From the NCBI GenBank assembly GCA_051294375.1, contig CM119263.1, positions 1,013,756 through 1,077,755 of the forward strand: a stretch of DNA of 64,000 nt, given 5' to 3'. The position numbers and the translations under genes are program-made. The first letter of the stretch is position 1. Each line of letters starts with the position of its first letter. The stretch is from Paraspadella gotoi. Its lineage: Eukaryota; Chaetognatha. The notes beneath the pieces were generated by a model. The model saw nothing but the letters and a program-made list of their open reading frames with translations. It was not told the origin of the DNA and did not search any database. Shown one piece after another: positions 55,813-64,000 of the stretch.

Positions 55813-57762
55813 TCAAAAAAACATGTATTGATCGTCAAAAGAATCAATAATCACCCAGAGTGTCGCCAAGAGCAGCACGATGACGCACATCCAGAACCCA
55901 AAGTTGGAAATGTCCGAGGCGATTTGTCTCCAATGTTTGCTGTTGGCTTCTTTGGTCGCCTCATCGATTTCCTCCAGAGTATCGTCGAGTTGGAACTGAC
56001 TGCCGTTGGGAGTCCGCGGCCGGAACCGGTCGTAGACCGGCGGCTCCTCCTCCGCGCTCGTCATCATGGGCAGTTCGTCGGGATCGACGGGCAAAAAGAT
56101 GTTGGGCGGTCGTTGTTTGGTGGGACTCAGGCTAAGAGATTCCGGGGAAGCGATAGAAACACGGAGAGAGACCCGATTCTGAGAGACGACGGGCCCGCGA
56201 TCGTCCGACTCTCTCTCCGTGGCTAATTCTTCCTTACTCGATACATTGAGCGCCTGCGTGGGTTGGCAGGGTAACTGGGGCGGGGGCTGCGACCCGGCGG
56301 GCGTCGTGAGCGGAACCGGTCGCCGGGTCGAGGGCGAGGCGGCGCCGGCCGGGGGGCTGCGGGCTCCCCCGTTTTGATAGGCGGCCTTGTCCGCGTCCAC
56401 GACGGGCGTTGAGGTCGAGGGCCTCTTGGGTTTTCGCGCCCGATTTCCCTCGCCCTCTTTTCGCCGCCTCTGCTTTCCCTCTGGCTTTCTCAGCCAAGCG
56501 GGATTGACGTGGAATTGGTGAAGCGTCTTTCTGATCGGCCTCAACGTGATCACGTCAGCCAGCATCGCCATGATGTAAGGCGGGGGCTTCCCGCTCTTAC
56601 TTCGTTTGTGCACGGCGCTAGCGACCACAGACAAGAAAACCGCCATGGCGGACATGAATCCGCCGACGGCGTAATACTTTCCGATCACTGGCAAATGTTG
56701 GGACGAATGCGGCTGTTTATTGGCCACCATTTGAAATTGGAAAGTGGAGGCTAAGAAAAGATTGGCAGTGAGCACCGGCCGTCCGGGAGATTCCAGGGGA
56801 ACCCAGAACGAGGCCAACACCAGAATCAACAAGAGACAACAGGGCATCACGAGGAGACAGACCAGGGTCAATGAGCGACGCTTGAGGGTGAACCAAAAGG
56901 TCACTTGATCCCAGGCATGCTCGTAGCCTTCGTAAAAGATATCGGTGGCCGTACTGCCGTATTGCATCAGCAGCCACTCTGGATTTTCTGCAAATTTGTA
57001 CATGGTGTGGTTGATGTAGAGCTCCAGCTCAGTGGAGTCGTACATCCAAGAACTGAAGTTAAGCATGCACCGTTGTTGGTCCAACGGAAAGTACTTGATC
57101 TCTATGGGACACACGGCTTGAAACATGAGGATCGGATGGTACTCTATTCTTCCGTCGTGAAATATGTAAACGAGCTCCTCCTCCAACTTTTGGAAATTGA
57201 GCGTTCCCTCCCCCGCGTTCTCCAGTTGAATGTCTGGAATCCAAATAAGGGAGGAGGGAATGGTGAGCTTTTTCACCCCGGCCACCAGGCCCGGATCCCA
57301 TCGGGCAAAGTCCGAGGTCCAGAACATGCTGAAGCCCATCTTGGCCTTGAGGTGTTGCTCGCGGGCGTCGAGATCCACTATTTGGTACGGGGTCACCAGC
57401 AGTTCCACCTTGATCCTCTTTTTCACGTTGTGAACGGGACGCAAATATCTTAGGTACTGCGTGATGTTGCATACCAGTTTGACCACCAGCTGCGGGGCCG
57501 AAGTCCCGTCGCCCTGGTCCACGAAACGAGGACAGTTCTGACCGATCTGAGTTTCTGCTAGACCCGCGTCGCAAGTCAACAAGACCGAAGACGACCACGA
57601 GGCGACGGCGGACGCCAGGAGGACGACCGCGATGTCGTCGAGTCTTCGAGGGCGGAAAAAGAGTCGGCGCCGGGCGGCGTCGATGGCGCCGACGAACGTC
57701 GATGGCACGAGGCGCCGGAGAAGTTCCATCGCGAAGGGGGTGAAGAGTCGGGGGGGGGGCAA
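55813..57762 (-). CDS. Divergent Cys-loop ligand-gated ion channel subunit (single exon)
   Basis: A 649-residue pentameric ligand-gated channel subunit, expected in the plasma membrane. A hydrophobic segment at residues 43-63 may act as a signal peptide. The extracellular domain has WIPDIQL (174-180) and a Cys-loop with exactly 13 residues between Cys218 and Cys232 (CPIEIKYFPLDQQRC). Four membrane segments follow: about 307-332, 338-357, 368-394 and 619-641. A Pro/Ser-rich cytoplasmic loop of about 215 residues lies between the last two. It resembles nicotinic receptor subunits but lacks the adjacent Cys pair of loop C, so it is not an alpha-type subunit. The pore segment (VLTANLFLASTFQFQMV) is unusual. 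Start: first Met, with another at residue 12. No intron interrupts it, and a 14-base A run directly follows the stop. Confidence 0.9.
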   Translation of the reverse strand: MPPPRLFTPFAMELLRRLVPSTFVGAIDAARRRLFFRPRRLDDIAVVLLASAVASWSSSVLLTCDAGLAETQIGQNCPRFVDQGDGTSAPQLVVKLVCNITQYLRYLRPVHNVKKRIKVELLVTPYQIVDLDAREQHLKAKMGFSMFWTSDFARWDPGLVAGVKKLTIPSSLIWIPDIQLENAGEGTLNFQKLEEELVYIFHDGRIEYHPILMFQAVCPIEIKYFPLDQQRCMLNFSSWMYDSTELELYINHTMYKFAENPEWLLMQYGSTATDIFYEGYEHAWDQVTFWFTLKRRSLTLVCLLVMPCCLLLILVLASFWVPLESPGRPVLTANLFLASTFQFQMVANKQPHSSQHLPVIGKYYAVGGFMSAMAVFLSVVASAVHKRSKSGKPPPYIMAMLADVITLRPIRKTLHQFHVNPAWLRKPEGKQRRRKEGEGNRARKPKRPSTSTPVVDADKAAYQNGGARSPPAGAASPSTRRPVPLTTPAGSQPPPQLPCQPTQALNVSSKEELATERESDDRGPVVSQNRVSLRVSIASPESLSLSPTKQRPPNIFLPVDPDELPMMTSAEEEPPVYDRFRPRTPNGSQFQLDDTLEEIDEATKEANSKHWRQIASDISNFGFWMCVIVLLLATLWVIIDSFDDQYMFF

Positions 57763-57966
57763 AGGGGGGGGGAGTTTCTTTTTAGAATCTGGTCGAAGAG
57801 AGATGGCGTCGTTGAAGAATGAGATCGCGGGATTAAATGGCCAGTGAAAAAAAAAAAAAGGGAAAATATTAAAACATTGATCAAATTTTAGACCAATTAT
57901 TATATGTTATGAAAATTAGTAAGAAAATTGATTTAAGCTAATAATCTCAGAAAAAGGTTCTCTCAC

Positions 57967-58010
57967 CTGAAACGCTGCCCCGCAATTCGATGCTCCTTTG
58001 TTTATTTTTT
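57967..58010 (-). other. Possible 5' untranslated exon end of the receptor gene
   Basis: On the minus strand GGGGCAGCGTTTCAG/GTGAGA is a strong donor about 200 bases upstream of the receptor ATG. It may be the end of a noncoding first exon; no promoter element was identified. Confidence 0.3.
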
Positions 58011-58019
58011 TTTTTTTAC

Positions 58020-58519
58020 CGTAGATGTCGCGTCGGCGAAAGAGACTTTCCGTTCGTTGGCGGGAAATTTAATTTGAGCATTTCGTTTGTCGGACACAAG
58101 GGATCATTTTTTATTTCGATTTTGAGCAAAAGTTTTTTTTTTTAATACCCACCTCTCTCTCTAAAAATGAGAGAAAGTTAAAGGAAGGAAAGAGAAGAAG
58201 AGAAGGTAAGTCTTAATAGATCGTCGTCGTCGTCGTTTTTAACTCGCGGAGGAACAAAAAAAAATAATAAGATATGAAAGAAAAAGACAAGATTCAGCGA
58301 GATATAAAGAGAGAGAGGGAGAGAGAGCGATAGAGAGAGAGAGACAGATAAACGTGAAGGAAGGAGAGAAAGGCCGACGTCATGAGAGAAAAAATAAAAA
58401 GGAAAATCGACGATAACTGAATCGCGAGAGGAGAGAGGAGGAGGAGGAGGAGGAGGAGAGGGAGGAGCGGCGTCTTCGGTGACGAAAGAAGAAGAGGAAG
58501 AGAAGGAAGAAGAAGAAGC

Positions 58520-58554
<35 letters not shown>

Positions 58555-58555
58555 T

Positions 58556-58622
<67 letters not shown>

Positions 58623-58912
58623 TTTTTTGTGTTTTTTTTTGGAGGGAGATAAGGAGAGAGAGATGGAGATATAGAGAAAGAGAGAAGAGAGGGTTTGAAG
58701 ATAATAATCCTCTTTGAAAAGAAGAGATCACGGGATATGGAAGGGGCCGAGGGTCAGGAAGGGGTTAGGAAGAGGTCCTTTTTTTTGGGGGTGTGGACCC
58801 GTCACTCTCGTCAAAGTGGAATCATTAATTCATCCAATTTTCTCACGAAATTCATCACATTTTTTCTTTTCACTTTTTTATTTTTTTTTTCTTCTTCGTC
58901 TTCGTTTTATCG

Positions 58913-58944
<32 letters not shown>

Positions 58945-60550
58945 TTTTTTTTTTCGATTCGCCGGGCGCCTTTTGTTTCCGGTTCTTTTTTTCTTTTAAT
59001 TATTCGCTTCACGGAATTTCATTTAGTTTTAAAAAAGGGAAAAATTCCCAGGATCCCGAGGAGGAAGAGATTTTTAAATCGAAGTCCGACTCGAGAAACA
59101 AAATGGCGGCGAATTTAGACGCGCGGACGTTTCCATGGCGACGACGGTTGGAGCGAAAAGGGAATTGGGGCGTCGTATTTAGAACCGAAACGCAGAGTCG
59201 GTTTGTGACGTTTAGACGTGACGCTTTTTTTTTTACGTTGTTTAATGTTTAGTTTAATGTTTAGTTTAATGTTTTGTAAATATTTTTTTTTTTGTTCGAA
59301 TGGTCGATTTTTAAATAGAGAGATTACTTGAGGCCGATCTCTTATTCAGTGTTAAGGTGCGGCAAAGGACTCCGGTTGCGGCAAATTACTCCGGTTTGCA
59401 GCAAAGAAAACTTCCTGCTTTTCGATGCTGCATCCAAGGACATTGAGGAAAAGATTGAGGAAAAGATTGCAGAATGTCTTTTTGTTCCGTCGAATCAAAA
59501 AGTCTTTTTCGTGTTTGCGTCGATTTCAGGTTGGAATACAAAAAAAGAGAAAATTAGATAAGTTTTTTTATAGTGTGATTCTTTGTTTTGATCTCTTCTT
59601 CTCATAATCTCTCTCTCTTCTCATCTCTACTCGTGTCTCTTCTGTTCTCCTCTCTCTCCCTCTCCCTCTCTCTATTTGGGACGAAAAAAACGGGAATGGA
59701 AACACCGGAAAAAGATGAAGACAGAATCGTAGTTTCAGATAGAAATAGAATCCGGGATGTCCATAGATGTTTATAGATATTTTAAAGTCAATTATAGATG
59801 GTTAAGTAATCGTTGATCGTAGCTGCATTCGGCATGAGAAATTGTTTCAGATAAGAAAAGAACTGACGTTACAGATGGGGAAGAAGCCGAAGATATCAAC
59901 AGATGGTGAAACAGACGAGTCCCTTTTTTTTCTCGCTCTGAGGATTTGAATCGAAATCGATCGAAGATTTAATCCTTGAAATTATTTTCCGACTTTTTGA
60001 GTTTCAGTTTTAAACGGTTTTTTTTTTTCTTTCATGTTGCGTGCCGCTGCGAAGGAGAGAGGAAAGAGAGGGTAAAGGAGAAAAAAGAAATGGTAGGGGA
60101 GAGAAAAGAGGGAGAAAAGGAAGCTGGAACGAAAAGTGACGCGGCACTGGGGAGATAGAAACTTAGGGTGAGTTGAGAGGTTACGAGGTAAGTTCGTCTT
60201 TCTTGAAAATGATCACTTTCGACTTCGACTTTTTACAATTTTTTTTCGGCGAAACTTTTTCCCTTTTTTTCCTATTTTTTTTTCTTTCAACGACTCCGCT
60301 CCTGTTTCAGAAGAGACGACTCGCTCCAGGAAGGACGGACGGCTCCAACAAGAAAGGAGTAAACAAAGTTTCTGGAAACCCGAGATTTTTATTTTTCTTC
60401 GCGCGCTGCGATTAATTAGTTTCTCCAATAATTGCACCGTTCACCCGATGCTCTTTTTTTTTCCATCTTTCTTTTCTTTCTTTCTTTATTTATTTTTCTT
60501 GGTCTTCCATTTATTGCTTTTCTTCTTTTATGATTTAGATTTCTTTTGCT
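58020..60550. other. No recognised gene; simple repeats
   Basis: Contains an imperfect (GA)n tract (58515-58620), a (GTC)n run (58915-58943) and several T-rich stretches. A short GC-richer patch at 59095-59225 starts AAAATGGCGGCG and could be a gene start on the plus strand, but its frame has no recognisable continuation. Confidence 0.5.
59129..59142 (+). promoter_or_regulatory. X-box-like RFX site
   Basis: GTTTCCATGGCGAC, an imperfect match to the RFX X-box, lies in the GC-richer patch after a possible ATG (59103). Confidence 0.3.
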
Positions 60551-60554
60551 CTTT

Positions 60555-60830
60555 GTGTCAGATTGTCTCTTTGTCTCTGCTCTTTGTCTCAGATTGTCCC
60601 TTCGCTCGTATTTGTCTAGATGATTCTTGTCTCTGCTCTTTGTTTCAGATTGTCTCTTGTCTCTGTCTTTGTCTCAGATTGTTCTGTTTGTTAGATGTCT
60701 TTGTTCTCTGCGTCTTTTGTCTCAGATTGTCCTTTGTCTCTGCTCTTTATCTCAGATTGTCTTCTCGCTCTTCTATCTCAGATTGTCTCTTTGTCTCTGC
60801 TCTTTTGCTGCTTAATTCTCTTGACTGTTT
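60555..60830. repeat. Minisatellite of TTTGTCTCAGATTGTC units
   Basis: Seven or eight diverged units of 30-45 bases, each with CTCAGATTGTC and TTTGTCTCTGCTC. Each unit contains a CTCAG phrase like a splice acceptor, though no exon follows. Confidence 0.88.
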
Positions 60831-61094
60831 CTTTCCTTTTTTGTTCCTTCTCTTTTACTTCCAATACTCTTCTCCTTTAATTTTCTCCTCCTCTCTTTTT
60901 TCTTCTCTATCTCACCCTCTCTATCTTTCTTCTCTTTTTAACCCTGAAATCCTTTGTCTCTCTTCTCTTCCTTCTTATCTTTTCCTCTTCCTCCTGCTCC
61001 TCCTCTTCCTCCTCTTCCTCCTCCCCCCCGCCCTTTCAACGACGTCGACGCCTCAAGAGAATCTTAAACCTTCAAACGTCGATCCTCTTGACGA

Positions 61095-61330
61095 TTGGAT
61101 ATCCGCTTCTCAGATCAGGGATTTTCCGCTTCTGAGATCAGGGATTTTCCGCTTCTCAGTTCAGAGATTTTCCGCTTCTCAGATCCAGGATATTCGTTTC
61201 TGAGTCTAAGGATTTTCTGCTTCCAAGACCCAGGATATCCGCTTCTGGTTTCAAGGAGTTTTCGCTTCTAAGATCCAGTACATCTGATTTTGAGTTCCAC
61301 TTCTAGATTATCTGCTTCTAAATTTCAAGT
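61095..61330. repeat. ~27 bp minisatellite (TTCCGCTTCTCAGATCAGGG)
   Basis: The first four units are nearly identical; later ones drift to GATATCCGCTTCTGG and similar. Scattered single units (CGCTTCTGAG) continue to about 61625. Confidence 0.9.
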
Positions 61331-62487
61331 TCTCCATTTAACTGTTAAACTAAAATTACAGACTTCATTGTACACAATGTAATTCAAAATATTCCTGTTG
61401 ACAGGACAAAAGAAAATCTTTTTCTCAGTTTCCAATATTTTTATGTTCAGGTTATTTATTATTACTATTAACAATCACATCCCAAGCTTTGAGTTTATAT
61501 CCACACAGAAGAAAGTTCCTCATTTGGTTTCCTCAATCCCTTATCATTTTTTAGTTTAAATAACTTTCGCTTCTGTGATGTTTATTTCCGCTTCTGAGAA
61601 GATTTAATCTTCGCTTCCAAGTCGTTTACTCCTTTTGTTTTTTTCGAAAAAAAAAAAAAAACTCGAGACGAAGACGAATCGAATTTTGTCTTCGAAGAAA
61701 CAAAGGACGGTGCGGGGAAGATGGCACGCTGACTCGGGGTAGATGGCATGAGAACGACGTCAAGAGGACTGAGACACCGGGGGAGATGGCAAGGAGAATA
61801 AGACGCCGAATCGGCGTTCTTAGTTGAGGAGAAAAGGAAATTTTCGGGTCAGGAAGTTGAAAGGATAGAATCGGGATTATGGCACGAGGAGGAAAACTCG
61901 AAAAAAGTAAAAAGCTTCGAGTTTAAAATAGAAACGAAAGGCGAGAGATGGAAACGACGAGAGTTATTTTTAGAACATCGTGACTTCGTTGGATCGAGAA
62001 AAGAGCGAGAGAGAGAAAGACTTTTCAGTTCAATTTCTTTCTTTTTTTTTTAATCTGGGAGAAACTTTTAAGTCGGACGAAGAGTTTGTTGACTTTCGTT
62101 GCTAAGAGACGAAATTGTTAAATAGATTTCTCGAAATTCTGTTGTTGCTGCTGAGATTTAATGTTAAAGTTGATGTTGATTCTTTCTTTTTCTCCTCCGT
62201 TTGTGAAGTGAAGCGGTTTCGCGCTCACGTGACTCGTGGACTCAAAAACATCTGAAAATACCAAAAAAAATTAAGAGAAAATATATTTAAAGAAAATTAA
62301 TTAGTTATCACGGACGGTAGATTGGTAGATTGGTAGATTGGTAGATTCACGTCTAATAAATGAATGCGTAATATTTAATGGGAAGACGATTAACCTAATC
62401 TCAGCTAATTGAGCGCGTCCCACTTCCGACGGAATAGTTCGCTCTCTTCGACGCTTAATCGAAGGGAAGATAAAAATCGCTTGGGTC

Positions 62488-62522
62488 ATCGTCGTCGTCG
62501 TCGTTGTCGTCGTCGCCGTCGT
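62488..62522. repeat. (GTC)n trinucleotide run
   Basis: Short GTC repeat with one TTG and one CGC interruption; a similar (GAC)n run is at 63386-63412. Confidence 0.9.
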
Positions 62523-62814
62523 CTTACACAATGAATGTCTATAGCGCCGTCTAAAAATAGAACTATTGATAAAAGATAATTTCACTGAATCAGTTTCGGT
62601 TGAACGGGTTTAGTATAGAAATGTCTATCAAAGAAAGACAGACGCCAGATTCAAAACGAAAATTCAATTCTTGAGAAATCATCCTTTTTTTTTTTTGCTT
62701 TCTTCTTGGTTTCCTCGTGTTGGATATGTGGATCGATTTTAAACTTTTTAATTTTAATCTTTCGACAAAATAAAAAAATTAAATATCGTCACAAGAATTT
62801 TTTTTTTTAAATAG

Positions 62815-63060
62815 TTGTGGCGGTATATTCCGACCGCCTCAACTCCATCTTGATTCAGCCAAAACCCATTGGCTCAAAAGGGAAATGTACCATCCCAAGC
62901 GTTGTGTTCCATCCACAGTCCTTACGACTTCCCTCTGCGTTGGCAAAGCGTCACCATCCTTGGGTTGGGTAACCCAAATCCAACAGTGAAATTCCGCATC
63001 CGGCTGTTTCAATATTTTTTTTTCCCCAAGACCTCATAATAAATCTGTTCTTTACTTATC
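62815..63060. other. Possible solo-LTR-like or unclassified repeat
   Basis: Starts TGTGGCGGTATATTCC with the inverted GGCGGT/ACCGCC and is more GC-rich than its surroundings. AATAAA is near the right side (63042). No second copy was seen in the window, so this is only a suggestion. Confidence 0.25.
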
Positions 63061-64000
63061 ATTACGGTAATTATCTTCAGTAAAAACTAAAAGGTTGTAT
63101 ATAAAATTCGTACAACCATTATAGTATATTATTTTTTAATATATTTACACCTCGTTGTTCAAAGCTTTTGTTTACAGTTTAGAATTTTGTGTTTAAACTT
63201 TCAACACTTCACCTTCTTATTCATATTCATTCGTTCTTCTTGTCTTTAACAAATAATATTTAAACAAAAATGAATCAACTAAAAATCGTAAACTAAATTT
63301 TTTATTTTCCTTCAAATCAAACATTTTCTTTCAAATTTTTTTCGTCCAGAGAAAAAAATGAGGAAAAAACTTTGTGTTCGTGACATCGACGACGACGACG
63401 ACGACGAGACGACGACGCACGACAATGACGTCAATGACGAGAGACCTCCCCCCCGCCACTTCGCTCTGCCGTCCTGCGCCGCCGCCCGCCCGGCCGATCC
63501 GCCGCCTGAGATTGTAATCCCATTCCCTACTGGATTCTTAATAGTATTCTCCTTTTCTTTTCTTTCCTTTACCTTTTCCTCTCTTTACTTTTTCTCTTCA
63601 TCCCTTTCTTCTTCCTCCCTTCCTTTACCTGTCCTCCCTTTCCTTTATCTTTTCCTCCCTTTCCTTTTTCTCTCTTTCCTTTCTCTCCATCTCTTCTCTC
63701 ATATTCTCTTTCCTCCCCTAAATGGCATCAGCATCGAACCCTCTCCAGCTTGACCCCCTCCTCTCTCCAGGACCTTTTAAAACCCGTTAACTTGTGAACC
63801 TTTAAACCTCTAAAACATCTTTCCTTTCTTTCCTTTCTTTCCTTTGACCTCATAATCATTTTCCCTTGCTTATTTTCTTCCTTCCTTTATTTTTCAACCG
63901 TTCATCTTTCCTTATTTCCCTTTTCTCTTCTATATTTCCATTCTCCCCCTTTATCCTTGCCAACCCAATCGGTCCTTCCTAATCTTAGTACCACAATAAA
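63061..64000. other. No recognised gene; pyrimidine-rich sequence
   Basis: AT-rich sequence, a short GC-rich patch (63445-63510), then CT-rich repeats to the window end. The open frame at 63358-63753 is mostly this low-complexity sequence. Confidence 0.55.

Noticed and set aside
55828-57453. Plus-strand frames up to 182 residues
   Set aside because: Antisense shadows of the Cys-loop receptor coding sequence.

Overview
This is a low-gene-density, repeat-rich window from an animal nuclear genome. Genes are split into many short exons with GT-AG introns, the recognisable proteins are metazoan, and simple repeats are very abundant, mainly (GA/TC)n plus an unusual amount of (GAC/GTC)n. I cannot name the species. 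The protein set and low CpG depletion suggest an invertebrate, but that is inference. No bacterial operon, CRISPR array, rRNA or convincing full tRNA gene was seen.

Layout. 1-10.6 kb holds no recognised gene, only AT-rich and simple-repeat DNA, a snap-back MITE-like element at 9.2 kb and a purine-rich tract with an N gap. From about 10.64 to 23.73 kb and again from 23.73 to 35.86 kb the same stretch occurs twice, head to tail. The second copy keeps open exons. The first copy is about 1 kb longer and differs mainly by scattered one- or two-base indels that break the same exons. The pattern looks more like an uncorrected long-read copy or uncollapsed haplotype joined in tandem than an old duplication.

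Genes. (1) On the plus strand of the second copy (26.9-29.0 kb) lies a four-exon GT31 beta-1,3-glycosyltransferase, a Golgi type II membrane enzyme; its broken counterpart is at 13.7-15.9 kb. (2) On the minus strand from 52.1 kb to 32.0 kb lies most of an SGSM1/SGSM2-type small G protein signalling modulator (Rab-binding PH-like region plus TBC RabGAP domain). At least fourteen exons can be read, most with compatible splice phases; the RUN-domain 5' exons and the last TBC exons are not found in the window. Its last exons fall inside the duplicated unit, so they also occur, frameshifted, at 19.1-23.2 kb. (3) On the minus strand at 55.8-57.8 kb is a single-exon divergent Cys-loop ligand-gated ion channel subunit. 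(4) A probable terminal coding exon of an unidentified minus-strand gene lies at 54.6 kb.

Most notable structure. Several minisatellites are built from tandem copies of a splice junction itself: the SGSM acceptor at 50.44 kb, the SGSM donor at 48.08 kb and the GT31 donor at 28.36 kb. There is also a family of five short elements with inverted ends and a degenerate TTAGGG-like interior, and a repeated hairpin whose loop side carries a hammerhead-like core. The window's right end (58-64 kb) has no recognised gene, only simple repeats, minisatellites and possible regulatory sequence.
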